Assembly: GCA_019090455.1 (NCBI GenBank)
Contig: JAHRWA010000063.1
Location: 26,665 to 90,664, forward strand
DNA length: 64,000 nucleotides
Reading direction: 5' to 3'
Origin: Pseudomonadales bacterium
GTDB taxonomy: Bacteria > Pseudomonadota > Gammaproteobacteria > Pseudomonadales > DC-out160
Shown here: piece by piece, positions 53,039 through 61,786 of the stretch
How the letters are laid out: the number at the start of each line of letters is the position of its first letter
How positions within the stretch are numbered: the first letter of the stretch is position 1
Made by a program: the position numbers and the translations under genes
The notes under the pieces: generated by a model
What the model was told of the DNA's origin: nothing
What the model saw: only the letters and a program-made list of their open reading frames with translations
Databases searched by the model: none

Positions 53039-53743
53039 ATGGCGACCGTAAAAATAGAGAAGTCAAAGGCCGAGGAGGCAGTCTTAGCCAAAAAAGCAGA
53101 ATCTGTTGAAAATGTCACTCCTGCTAAAACCACGGAGGATTCGAATAAAGAAGAGCCTATTGCGAAGCCAGTGTTTGTAAAGGAGCCCATTCTTGCTTCA
53201 CCTTATACAGTAAAGCCGGCTTCCACAGCAACAGCTGATTCTGCGGCAGCACAAGCGGCTATATCGCAAACCACTTCATCGCAAACCTCGAATCCAGCAT
53301 CCTTTAGAAAAGCGTTTGTGCTAGGTGGATTGTCGGTGCTGGTAGCAGGTCTGGCTATCGTTGTATTGATGGGTGGTCAAGACAAAGGTTTAGTTCAATC
53401 CCTTCAGGTCGAGCTGGCTGACACGAAAGCTGCTTACCTAAGTTTACAAGTCGAAGTGGCGCAATCCAAAGTTGCGGCTTTGAGCTTGCAGTTAGGTGAC
53501 ATATCCGCAGCGGAATCGAGATTGGCTCAATTGGTCACAGAGAAAGAATCGACTTTGGCGCAGTTGACTGTAGCTAACCAATCTCTTATGGGGCTTATGG
53601 GTAGTGATGTTGTTAATGCTGCCATAGAAGACGCTAATGTAGTGGTAGCTGAAGAAGTAACGATAGCTAAGGAGACGGCTGTAGCACCGGAACAATCCGG
53701 TAATGAATCTCAAGCCCTCGTGGATTCTGTCGATTCTATTTAG
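53039..53743 (+). CDS. Ala-rich single-pass membrane protein with coiled-coil segment
   Basis: A 234-residue protein with AGGAAGGCG before the ATG. Residues 1-95 are low-complexity, rich in Lys, Glu, Pro, Ala and Ser. One membrane segment lies at about residues 98-118 (AFVLGGLSVLVAGLAIVVLMGG). Residues 120-180 look coiled-coil with internally repeated LSLQ elements (AYLSLQVEVAQSK, AALSLQLGDISAA). The rest is acidic and Val/Ala-rich. It has no enzyme motif, and I recognise no family. A tandem repeat and a terminator follow the stop, so it is a single-gene transcript. Confidence 0.75.
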   Translation: MATVKIEKSKAEEAVLAKKAESVENVTPAKTTEDSNKEEPIAKPVFVKEPILASPYTVKPASTATADSAAAQAAISQTTSSQTSNPASFRKAFVLGGLSVLVAGLAIVVLMGGQDKGLVQSLQVELADTKAAYLSLQVEVAQSKVAALSLQLGDISAAESRLAQLVTEKESTLAQLTVANQSLMGLMGSDVVNAAIEDANVVVAEEVTIAKETAVAPEQSGNESQALVDSVDSI

Positions 53744-53775
53744 GTTGGCGAAGTTATATCACTAGACGAACCTAT

Positions 53776-53811
53776 TTAGACCTAAAGTTAGACCTAAAGT
53801 TAGACCTAAAG
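53776..53811 (+). repeat. Three 12-bp tandem repeats
   Basis: TTAGACCTAAAG is repeated three times without mismatch (53776-53787, 53788-53799, 53800-53811), between the stop at 53743 and the terminator hairpin. Confidence 0.92.
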
Positions 53812-53820
53812 TTACAAAGA

Positions 53821-53864
53821 CCTTTTGCTTACGACACCAGTGATTGTGAGCAAAAGGTTTTTTT
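53821..53864 (+). terminator. Rho-independent terminator
   Basis: CCTTTTGCT (53821-53829) pairs with AGCAAAAGG (53849-53857), followed by a T7 run to 53864. Confidence 0.88.
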
Positions 53865-53966
53865 ATGCATCTCATTCCGAATCGCCAAATTCAAACAGAC
53901 ATTAAGTCACTTCATTTAGTGCATCGAGAGCTGCGATGTTCGTCGTTATAACTTGAAAGGAAAGTC

Positions 53967-54263
53967 ATGCCTTCATACATAATATTTAATTATGAAATCA
54001 CGGACAGATCTAAAATTGAAGAATTATCACGTCGTTCAAAAATAAGTGATGCTAATTCTGCATACAAGCCAAAATTAATTGCTGCAACCTGCGTAGACAC
54101 GGTTGAGGGGGAAGCGCTTCCTCATCTAGTGATGTACGAATTTGAAAATATAGAGACAGCTACAAGTTGGTATTATGAAGATAGCGCTAAAGATGTATCG
54201 GCTTTGAGGAAAGAAATCACTAATGGCTGGGTATCCATCATTCCTGGTTGTTCTACCGAGTAA
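53967..54263 (+). CDS. Small DUF1330-like protein
   Basis: A 98-residue protein with AAAGGAAAG before the ATG. MPSYIIFNYEITDRSKIEEL and a later HLVMYEFENIETATSWYYED have the beta-alpha-beta wording of DUF1330/dimeric alpha-beta barrel proteins, in which a strand is followed by the (F/Y)E(N/D)xExAxxWY helix. No catalytic residue can be named. It is monocistronic. Family assignment is tentative. Confidence 0.7.
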   Translation: MPSYIIFNYEITDRSKIEELSRRSKISDANSAYKPKLIAATCVDTVEGEALPHLVMYEFENIETATSWYYEDSAKDVSALRKEITNGWVSIIPGCSTE

Positions 54264-54668
54264 ACTTATAATCGATGTATGAACTCCTCATTCCAGCGAA
54301 AATGAGTGTATTCACCAATAACAACAAATAGTGGTATTTCAAAGGGAAAAGAAACTGGGAGCAAGAAGGTCAGCTTTATTAGCAAGTTCTTTTCTTTTTC
54401 GGGCTTTTCCATGCCCGTGAAGGTAGATTCCCGTCGTAATGCGTCCAAAATCAACTGCTAAAAACTAAAAACTAAAAACTAAAAAGGTGAATAGGATGAG
54501 TGTTTTCTATGGCTAAAATAAAAGAGCACTAATTAGCTGCGGCCGAACCAAAATGGTGCTCGTACTCTTTAGGAGTTGATTAAAATCCCGGTAAATCAAC
54601 TACTTACGACATTGGCTTGATTTTTGCTTACATGACGGGTTTAGAAATGTATCCCTAGGAGAATATTT
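54264..54668. other. Intergenic region upstream of the NarK-type transporter
   Basis: About 400 bases with no credible gene. It contains four copies of CTAAAAA in tandem at 54458-54485 and an inverted repeat GTTGATT-N12-AATCAAC at 54575-54600, about 70 bases before the transporter start. The inverted repeat is a plausible operator. An open frame on the minus strand at 54266-54454 is not supported. Confidence 0.65.
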
Positions 54669-56132
54669 ATGAATGAATCTACCGTGAGAGCTAGCTTCTT
54701 CTCATTCGTCGGTAGGGCCAAGATCCTACACATGACTTGGTTTGCCTTTTTTGTGACATTCTTAGTGTGGTTTAGCCATGCTCCGTTGCTGCTTGCGATT
54801 CAGGAGTCCATGGGGTTATCAGATCAAGAGATCAAAACCCTGCTAATTCTCAATGTCGCGCTGACGATTCCTGCTCGAATTGTGACGGGTATGTTAGTTG
54901 ATGTTTACGGACCAAGAAAAACCTACTCTGCCATGCTTCTGATCACTGCTGGATTGTGTTTCTTTTTTGCCAGTGCCAGAAGCTATGAGACATTAGCTTT
55001 AGCACGTTTTCTATTGGGATTTGTAGGCGCTGGTTTTGTGATAGGTATTCGCATGATTAGCGAATGGTATCCCGCCAAACAACTGGGTTTGGCCGAAGGT
55101 ATCTATAAAGGAATGGGTAATGTCGGTTCGGCAGTGGCGGCGATTTCTTTGCCAAGTATTGCTTTGTTAATTGGTGGTGATGATGGTTGGCGTTACGCTA
55201 CCGCTCTAACCGGGGTGATTGCATTAATCTATGCCGTTATCTATTACGTTTCAGTGACAGATACTCCCGCTGGTTCCACCTATTTTAAGCCGCAGAAGTC
55301 AGGCGGTCTTGAAGTGACGAGCAAGCGGGACTTCATTTTCTACTTGTTTATGAATATCCCAATGTACGGTGCGCTTGCGGTGCTGACATGGAAAGTGACG
55401 GGTCTTGGTCTACTCAATGAATTTGCCGCTAATATCATTTACGCAATTCTAGTGGCTATCTATTTGTTTCAAGCGAGTCAAATCTACAAGGTGAATAAAG
55501 AGATATTCCACAAACCAGTTGAAGAAATATTTCAATACAATTTCAAACAAGTCGCCATACTCAGTATTGCTTATGCTGTGACTTTTGGTTCTGAGTTGGC
55601 AGTGGTGTCGATGCTGCCATTATTTTTTAAAAGTACCTTCTTGATGCCCATCGCAATGGCTGGAATGTTCGGTGCTTGCTTTGCCATAATGGATGTTTTG
55701 TCCTGTCCCTCAGGGGGCGCTATTAGCGATAAATTCGGTCGTAAGACTTCGTTGGTGATCTTGTTGGCGGGAGCCGCGATTGGGTTTTTTGTGATGTCAC
55801 AAATCAATGGAGAATGGCCTGTGGCCTTAGCTGTAATCGTGATGATGATGTGTTCATTCTTTTTGGGTTCTGCGGCGGGTTGTGTGTTTGCGGTAGTACC
55901 GTTGATTAAACGTCGTTTGACAGGGCAAATTGCAGGAATGGTGGGAGCCTATGGCAATATTGGGGCGGTATTATTCTTAACCATTTTCTCGTTTGTTTCA
56001 CCTTCCGTATTCTTTATGGTCATTGCCGGTGGTATCGCTTTCGCAGCGGTTTGCGCACTATTTTTAGAAGAGCCAAAAGCGATGACTGAGGTTCTTCCCG
56101 ATGGTACGGTGCAGTTGATAGAAGTGCACTAG
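54669..56132 (+). CDS. narK: NarK-type nitrate/nitrite transporter (MFS)
   Basis: A 487-residue major facilitator with about 12 membrane segments. FFVTFLVWFSHAPLLLAIQE is helix 1 with the substrate region, PARIVTGMLVDVYGPRKTY carries the nitrate-binding Arg and the NNP signature loop, and GNVGSAVAAISLPSIAL is the nitrate signature in helix 5. GSAAGCVFAVVPLIKRRLTGQIAGMVGAYGNIG in parts matches the second signature. An AGGAG precedes the ATG. No nitrate reductase lies nearby. The 35-residue insert between helices 7 and 8 is somewhat long. Direction and coupling (uptake or antiport) are not determined. Confidence 0.88.
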   Translation: MNESTVRASFFSFVGRAKILHMTWFAFFVTFLVWFSHAPLLLAIQESMGLSDQEIKTLLILNVALTIPARIVTGMLVDVYGPRKTYSAMLLITAGLCFFFASARSYETLALARFLLGFVGAGFVIGIRMISEWYPAKQLGLAEGIYKGMGNVGSAVAAISLPSIALLIGGDDGWRYATALTGVIALIYAVIYYVSVTDTPAGSTYFKPQKSGGLEVTSKRDFIFYLFMNIPMYGALAVLTWKVTGLGLLNEFAANIIYAILVAIYLFQASQIYKVNKEIFHKPVEEIFQYNFKQVAILSIAYAVTFGSELAVVSMLPLFFKSTFLMPIAMAGMFGACFAIMDVLSCPSGGAISDKFGRKTSLVILLAGAAIGFFVMSQINGEWPVALAVIVMMMCSFFLGSAAGCVFAVVPLIKRRLTGQIAGMVGAYGNIGAVLFLTIFSFVSPSVFFMVIAGGIAFAAVCALFLEEPKAMTEVLPDGTVQLIEVH

Positions 56133-56140
56133 TGATTTTG

Positions 56141-56174
56141 GTTGGATTGGGCTCTTTTAAGAGACCAATCCAAC
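56141..56174. terminator. Strong hairpin between convergent genes
   Basis: GTTGGATTGG (56141-56150) and CCAATCCAAC (56165-56174) are exact complements, with a further CTC/GAG inner pairing. It sits between narK and the convergent dehydratase-like gene. Neither side has a proper U-tract, so factor-independent termination is uncertain. Confidence 0.45.
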
Positions 56175-56191
56175 TAATCTCTTGTTAACTT

Positions 56192-57802
56192 CTAAGTCAC
56201 TTCATGTAACGCATTTAAGGCAGTACAAGCGGCGATATGCGGGCTGTGGTGCAACGATTTTTGTAGCTTAGGATGTTGCGCTATTTTGGCTTGGGCCTCT
56301 TCTAACGATAAACCTAACTTTTCTGCGAGCTGCTGCACTTCCTGTTGCGCAATTTGTTTTGCTCTGAATAATTGCATTTGAATACGGCTGTAAACATTGA
56401 CGGCCCCGTCTCCACTGGTTTCTATGGGAAGAAATATAGCCTCAGGGTATCTTTCCGTTATCAGCGATTGGACTCCATCGGATACGGCGCTAGAGGGCAT
56501 GCAGCCAAAGGGCTTTACGCTGAGCGTCATATTGGTTTTCTTCTTGGAGACGTTTAATATGAGTTTCCCTACCTCCATGTGGCCTTCGCCGCCTTTGAGA
56601 TTGTTGTCATAGAATTCATGGCTAACTTTTGCGACCATATCTAGGTCCGTTAATTTGTAGCCCTTTAGTCCAACTAGTGGCGCTAACAATTTAAAAATAA
56701 ACGGTATAGCAAATTCCCCTAAGCGCACCATCATTAATTTCTTTCGAGTATTCACACCCTGTAATCCGAATTTACTGCCGCTATCACCGCTGGCATCTGT
56801 TCCGCGTAAATTCAAACGCTCTAGGGTGTCGAATCGTGCTTGCCACAACAAGTAGAGTATCCACGCTGCAACGGGCTGTACTTCTACTTCAGCACCTTCT
56901 TCTTCTAAGAAACGTTGTAGATGATAATTGCCATCGCCTTCGGTGGTCATTGCCCAAAACTCACCAATGATAGAAACCTTTGGTTTGATCTGGGAGCGAT
57001 CGACTTTCACTTTGGCAAATGCCTTTCGCGCTTGATAAAGCGCTCTGATATAACTGGTGTTATTGACCAATGAGTCGCAGAGTGCTTTTTTGCTTTCTTC
57101 AAATGCACGATCTGTGTCGCCTTTGTTTATTTCATAGGGACGAGTGCGGTAGGTCAACGCATTCAGGATATCGCCGGCGACGATGCCTTTTGTCATGTTG
57201 TAGACAAACTTGGCACCAAAGTCCAAGCCGGATTCTTCTCCGTCCACTTTTTCCAAACCTTTGGTTTGTTCGAAAAAAGTCACTCGAAATCCGTCAAAAC
57301 CGGCATCGCGTAGGGCCTTGCGATATTCAGTGACATAGGTGCCAAAGCGGCAAGGTCCGCAAGAGCCAATAGTGGCAAAGAGATAATTGTCCACGATTTC
57401 TTTCGTTGAGAGTCCCGTGCGTCGCAAACTGACGAGGTATTTCACGAGATTGCCTACAGTGAAATAAGTGGGGTTACATTGACCCCTGTTGCCGTACTCT
57501 TTTCCGTAACGTAGAGCCTCGTTGTCAGGTACATCTAGACCGATGGTCTTGTATCCTGCTCCGGTAAAGGCCGCTTGAATAAATAAATCGTGGGCAGCGG
57601 TTAGACCAGAAAAGAGTATCGTGGTGTGGTCTCGTTGAGATCGGGTAAATTCCTTCGGTGCAGGATCATGCCAATGGTCGAACTCATTGTCAGTAACAAT
57701 TATGTCAGTAACAATAGTGTCCGTAGTAATAGTGTCGGGCGTCTTTGCATTATCTTTCGGTTTATCGTTAGAGTTGTTTTCAAAATATTGTACGCTACCC
57801 AT
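56192..57802 (-). CDS. 2-Hydroxyacyl-CoA dehydratase-like protein (COG3581 type)
   Basis: A 536-residue protein starting at the ATG at 57802, preceded by AGGGAGAACACC. Residues 10-45 are a low-complexity leader with TIVTD-like repeats. The remainder has conserved Cys motifs expected for an Fe-S protein: GNRGQCNPTYF, IGSCGPCRFGTYVTEYRKAL and KPFGCMPSSAVSDGVQSL. These are wording of the uncharacterised family related to HgdB-type dehydratase subunits that occurs with double-domain activases. It is 45 bases downstream of the activase gene, in one operon. The reaction is unknown; related dehydratases are oxygen-sensitive. Confidence 0.8.
   Translation of the reverse strand: MGSVQYFENNSNDKPKDNAKTPDTITTDTIVTDIIVTDNEFDHWHDPAPKEFTRSQRDHTTILFSGLTAAHDLFIQAAFTGAGYKTIGLDVPDNEALRYGKEYGNRGQCNPTYFTVGNLVKYLVSLRRTGLSTKEIVDNYLFATIGSCGPCRFGTYVTEYRKALRDAGFDGFRVTFFEQTKGLEKVDGEESGLDFGAKFVYNMTKGIVAGDILNALTYRTRPYEINKGDTDRAFEESKKALCDSLVNNTSYIRALYQARKAFAKVKVDRSQIKPKVSIIGEFWAMTTEGDGNYHLQRFLEEEGAEVEVQPVAAWILYLLWQARFDTLERLNLRGTDASGDSGSKFGLQGVNTRKKLMMVRLGEFAIPFIFKLLAPLVGLKGYKLTDLDMVAKVSHEFYDNNLKGGEGHMEVGKLILNVSKKKTNMTLSVKPFGCMPSSAVSDGVQSLITERYPEAIFLPIETSGDGAVNVYSRIQMQLFRAKQIAQQEVQQLAEKLGLSLEEAQAKIAQHPKLQKSLHHSPHIAACTALNALHEVT
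57686..57730 (-). repeat. Three 15-bp tandem units in the dehydratase-like leader
   Basis: Units at 57686-57700, 57701-57715 and 57716-57730 (consensus xxTGTCAGTAACAAT on the plus strand) encode TIVTD-like repeats near the N-terminus of the dehydratase-like protein. Confidence 0.8.
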
Positions 57803-57846
57803 GGTGTTCTCCCTTAAATTTTTTCTCAATTATTAGATAGTGACAG

Positions 57847-60800
57847 TTAATCAATAGTCGCAACTTCGATACGCTGACTATCAGGTAAGTAATCTATATT
57901 AAGCTCTCTAGTTAGAGGTGCTTGAGTAGAGTCGGATGCTGATTCGTTTTTAGATGACAACCTGAACTCTTTCTCCGCAATGGATATCTTCAATTGGTTT
58001 TTTAATTTCTGAGTATCTGTCAGACGTTCTTCTGCCATTTTTAATGTGTAAGCATAGGTCTTGACTCTAATTTTAATTGATCCGCTAGGTTTGTTGGCAT
58101 CGATATCATGTAAAGCAGAATAAGGCGTATCGGATGCGCCGATAATATTGTCTATCATTCCGTAAGTAGGAGCATCGTGTCCGCATTTGAAACTGGATAA
58201 ATCCAAGACGGCAATATTAGGATGGCGAGCGGCAAATTTGGCTCCCCAGACTTTTTGCACGCTGTTAACACTGTAGTTCTCTGGCCAGACATCTTGTATT
58301 TCTAAAGGTGAATTGATACGACCGGAATCTAAGTCTTGTTTAAAAAACTTATCGAGATACTCCCTATCTTTGGGTATCGACTTGAGACTTAAAACGGGGT
58401 AACCCAGCGATTGAAATTCTTCTAAAATGCCGTGATTCAAGCCTAAATCATTATGGTAAGGACGACCCAGCATCAGGATAGCGACTTTGTTTTCCTGCTC
58501 GACGTAATCGAGAATTTTCCGCCCATTGTCTTCCATGTATTGATCAAAGTTTTCCAGTGCAAGAAACGCTTGTTCGATTGCAAAGTCGTTTTCATCTTCT
58601 GTCATCTGTAGGTGTTCGCCGAAAGTGTCGAACATTTTTTTCTTAAGCAGTAGTGGTTCGCTCAAACTCAATGTGGGGCTAAGGTAGTGAATATCTCTTT
58701 CTTCAAAGAAGTTCTTTTCTTTGGTGAACGCCGCGTTAATAACGGAAGGTGTGCCTGCCACGATAGGGCAACAGGAGGTATCCATTACTTTTTCTACAAA
58801 TGTCGGAACATGTGTTAAAGCAGGGAAGAAGATGAGATCTAACGCTTTCTTATCGTGATATTCAAAAAATAAATTATGGATATGAGCTTGAACCACTTTT
58901 GCAGGGTAACAAGGGTCTACTGATCCGTATTTTCCACCTGCTTGCCAAATTTCTTCTGTGGTCTCATCTGAGAAAATAATATTTCGGCTTTTGATGCCGA
59001 GAGTTTCAAAATAGGTTCTCCAGAATGGCCCTGTACTCCAGAGATTTAACACTCTAGGTATACCAACTCTTATTTCGTTGCGGGCAGCGATTGTAGCGTC
59101 GTTAGAGCGGGTGAATTGGCGTTGGTAGGGTTGGTGCTGCACTTTGCCAAACCATCCCTTCTTCACTTTAATATCATCAATCGTGGTGTCAGAGGAGGGG
59201 AGCGGTGTGGGTCTTTTAATGGGCTTAAAGCAATACTTAGATTCGAGGTCCACCATGTTAGGGAATTTCTTCATCAGAACACGTCGTTCTTTATTCAGTA
59301 CTCGCAGGGCATCGTAATCTTCTACCGTGCCTTTTTCGCAGGAAAAACCAGAGATATAGCGGGCGGTATCTCCGCCATTGGTTTCCGTGTCGATAAAGGT
59401 GCGGGAGCAATTGTTAGCGCAGAAATCACATCGTGTTGTTTCGTCATTGGTGGTGGTGTAGTGAATGTTGATCGCGTCGTCTAATCCAATAAAGGTAGAA
59501 TGTCCGCGCCGATTCACTATGCGCAGTGCTTCGTAAGCGGCTCCGATAGCACCCGCTTCTCCTGTATGAGGGTGGATGTGAACGACGGCTTCCGGTACCC
59601 GCTCCTTTATATAGTCGACTTGTGCCTTGACCGCGGCCAAGTTGTATTGAGTGCCGCCTTGCAGGACAAAGACTTTGCCTAGTTCAGCCATTCGCGGAAT
59701 TTGAACCACGTATTGCCAAATGTTTTTTGGAAGTACTAACGCGAGACCCGCTAACAGCTCGTTGGCGGAATAGCCTTCTTTCTGAAAGTTAACGCGATCG
59801 GTATCAAGAAATACGGCACATCCATAACTGAAATTAGGCGAAAGATCTGCTTGAAATGCATTGTCAGCATATTCAGTGACGGGTATTCCGAATTGATCAG
59901 CCATCGCTTGCAATAACATACCGTTGCCTGCGCTACATGAATTGGATAAACGGAAATTCTTGATGTCACCTTTATGCAAAAACAGAACTTTAATATCTTG
60001 TCCGCCAATATCGCAAACCACATCGGCATCAGGGAAATAATGAGTGGCACTCTTCATATGAGCCACTGTTTCGACAATGTTACAGTCTGCTGATAATGCC
60101 TTCTCCATCACATCGCCCGCATAACCGGTGACGCCAAATCCGATTACGTCTAATTCTGCATTTTGATCCGTAGCCCATTGCTTCAACTGCGCGAACATCT
60201 CTTTCATGTCTGTAATAGGGTTGCCTTTTGAAAGGCGGTAGACTTTCTTTATGATCTCACCCTGTTCGTCAACGTAGACCAATTTACTCGACGTTGATCC
60301 CCCATCTAAACCGATGACGCCACGTATGATCTCTTTTGGTTTCAGTGTTAGCGCGTTAAAACTGGGGACCGTGTACTGATTGGCAAAACGTTGACTGGTG
60401 CTAGCGTCTGCCGCCAGCGCTGGGCCTGCCGACTCGCCTAATTTTGATTTTCGGCCCGTATCGATAAAGGATTGTAGTTGCTCAACGCCTTTGTATTTAC
60501 CCGCATCCTCACCGTCCTGGATACCAAATAAAACCGCTCCATAGGCTGCGTAGTATTCCGCATTCTCGGGCACGTATATCAAGTCTTCTATCGCGGCATT
60601 GGCGTCATAGGCATAACCTCTTTCATCCCAGGTTTGAGGGATTCGGTAACGCCAGCATTCTTGTAAGAAGGGGAGATAGGTATTTGGTCCGCCAAGTAGG
60701 ACGACCTTATTGCGTAAGGTATTCCCACGGGTTAAAACAGAAAGATTTTGTTGCACAATGGCATCTGCCAAAGAGCACATGATTTCTTCTTTGGGTATCC

Positions 60801-61377
60801 CGCTCTTCACTAAATTAACAATATCGGTTTCTGCAAAAACGCCACACTTTGCTGCAACGTGGTGCAGTTTATCCTTATTAAAATGAAGAGTGTTGGTCTC
60901 ATCCTGGGGCATACCGACTTTGATAATACATTTATCAATGGTTGCGCCCGTACCCGAAGCACATTTGTCATTCATTGAAGTGATGGCTTGTTTACGGCCG
61001 GTTTCTTTGTTTTCTCTAAAGATGATTATTTTTGCATCTTGCCCGCCCAACTCCACAACACTGCCCGCGTCGGGGTGCAGTTGTTCTACGGATAAGGTGA
61101 CCGCATTCACTTCTTGAACAAATCGTGCGTTGACTGTGGGGGCAATGGGGCCCGCGCCCGACCCGGTAATAAAAGCCCGGCTATTGCTTTTGGTAATATG
61201 AGGGTACAGACTTTCGATAGTCTGTAACATTTCTAAAACCTTTTCAGCTTGTAGCGTTTCGTGGCGCTGATACTTGCTCCACAGAATTTCGCTATTACTG
61301 GGATCCACAACAACGATTTTGACTGTAGTCGATCCCACATCTATACCAAGGTATATCGAACTTTCAGGTATCGTCAC
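57847..61377 (-). CDS. Double-domain CoA-substrate-specific enzyme activase (BcrAD/BadFG-type) with DUF2229 C-terminus
   Basis: A 1176-residue protein. Two ASKHA ATPase domains are present: YLGIDVGSTTVKIVVVDPSN at residues 8-27 and VIGLDGGSTSSKLVYVDEQG near residue 350. Each has a Cys loop: MNDKCASGTGATIDK near 135 and LSNSCSAGNGMLLQA near 475, in activases the ligands of a shared [4Fe-4S] cluster. A further Cys set CDFCANNCSRTFID lies near 655. Residues 770-1090 are a DUF2229-like module (GIPRVLNLWSTGPFWRTYFE, SVDPCYPAKVVQAHIHNL). Such activases use ATP to inject one electron into a dehydratase. The start is GTG at 61377. It is first in an operon with the dehydratase-like gene. Confidence 0.85.
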   Translation of the reverse strand: MTIPESSIYLGIDVGSTTVKIVVVDPSNSEILWSKYQRHETLQAEKVLEMLQTIESLYPHITKSNSRAFITGSGAGPIAPTVNARFVQEVNAVTLSVEQLHPDAGSVVELGGQDAKIIIFRENKETGRKQAITSMNDKCASGTGATIDKCIIKVGMPQDETNTLHFNKDKLHHVAAKCGVFAETDIVNLVKSGIPKEEIMCSLADAIVQQNLSVLTRGNTLRNKVVLLGGPNTYLPFLQECWRYRIPQTWDERGYAYDANAAIEDLIYVPENAEYYAAYGAVLFGIQDGEDAGKYKGVEQLQSFIDTGRKSKLGESAGPALAADASTSQRFANQYTVPSFNALTLKPKEIIRGVIGLDGGSTSSKLVYVDEQGEIIKKVYRLSKGNPITDMKEMFAQLKQWATDQNAELDVIGFGVTGYAGDVMEKALSADCNIVETVAHMKSATHYFPDADVVCDIGGQDIKVLFLHKGDIKNFRLSNSCSAGNGMLLQAMADQFGIPVTEYADNAFQADLSPNFSYGCAVFLDTDRVNFQKEGYSANELLAGLALVLPKNIWQYVVQIPRMAELGKVFVLQGGTQYNLAAVKAQVDYIKERVPEAVVHIHPHTGEAGAIGAAYEALRIVNRRGHSTFIGLDDAINIHYTTTNDETTRCDFCANNCSRTFIDTETNGGDTARYISGFSCEKGTVEDYDALRVLNKERRVLMKKFPNMVDLESKYCFKPIKRPTPLPSSDTTIDDIKVKKGWFGKVQHQPYQRQFTRSNDATIAARNEIRVGIPRVLNLWSTGPFWRTYFETLGIKSRNIIFSDETTEEIWQAGGKYGSVDPCYPAKVVQAHIHNLFFEYHDKKALDLIFFPALTHVPTFVEKVMDTSCCPIVAGTPSVINAAFTKEKNFFEERDIHYLSPTLSLSEPLLLKKKMFDTFGEHLQMTEDENDFAIEQAFLALENFDQYMEDNGRKILDYVEQENKVAILMLGRPYHNDLGLNHGILEEFQSLGYPVLSLKSIPKDREYLDKFFKQDLDSGRINSPLEIQDVWPENYSVNSVQKVWGAKFAARHPNIAVLDLSSFKCGHDAPTYGMIDNIIGASDTPYSALHDIDANKPSGSIKIRVKTYAYTLKMAEERLTDTQKLKNQLKISIAEKEFRLSSKNESASDSTQAPLTRELNIDYLPDSQRIEVATID

Positions 61378-61786
61378 TTAGCGAACTCGACTGAAGTTAT
61401 GGTTTTAATAAGATGTGTAGGTACGGTTAGATGGATAAAGGAAAAGGGGGCGTGGTTTATAATCATCGCTGGCGGATTGAGATTAGAATAGTCGTTAGGC
61501 ATTGTTGTCAAAAGCCATCCGTTAAATTTAAGGTTTCAGCTTAGTGTTTCAATTTATAGTTTGAATATCAGATTAAGATCTAAGCCTACGTTTTGTCATG
61601 AAATATTATAGTTTTTATTATTGAATTTTCCCGCATCAACTTCAGCCTGCTTGAATTGCATTAAAGCGAAAGTTGAACATCTACTATTCGCCAAATATTG
61701 ATTTCCGTCAAGTAAATTTAGGGATCGTCTTTTATGCCCATGGTATTGATAAGGCTTAAGAAAAGTAAGGTTTTATGGATGCTGGT
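61378..61786. other. Intergenic region upstream of the activase operon
   Basis: About 400 bases between the activase start and the hexokinase stop. No gene is supported; an open frame on the plus strand over 61261-61491 overlaps the activase and is a shadow. One FNR/Anr-like site is described separately. Confidence 0.7.
61698..61711 (-). promoter_or_regulatory. FNR/Anr-like box
   Basis: On the minus strand the sequence is TTGACGGAAATCAA, matching the TTGAYNNNNRTCAA consensus of FNR/Anr/Dnr regulators. It lies about 320 bases upstream of the activase start, which is far for a classical activator site, so the assignment is tentative. Confidence 0.45.
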
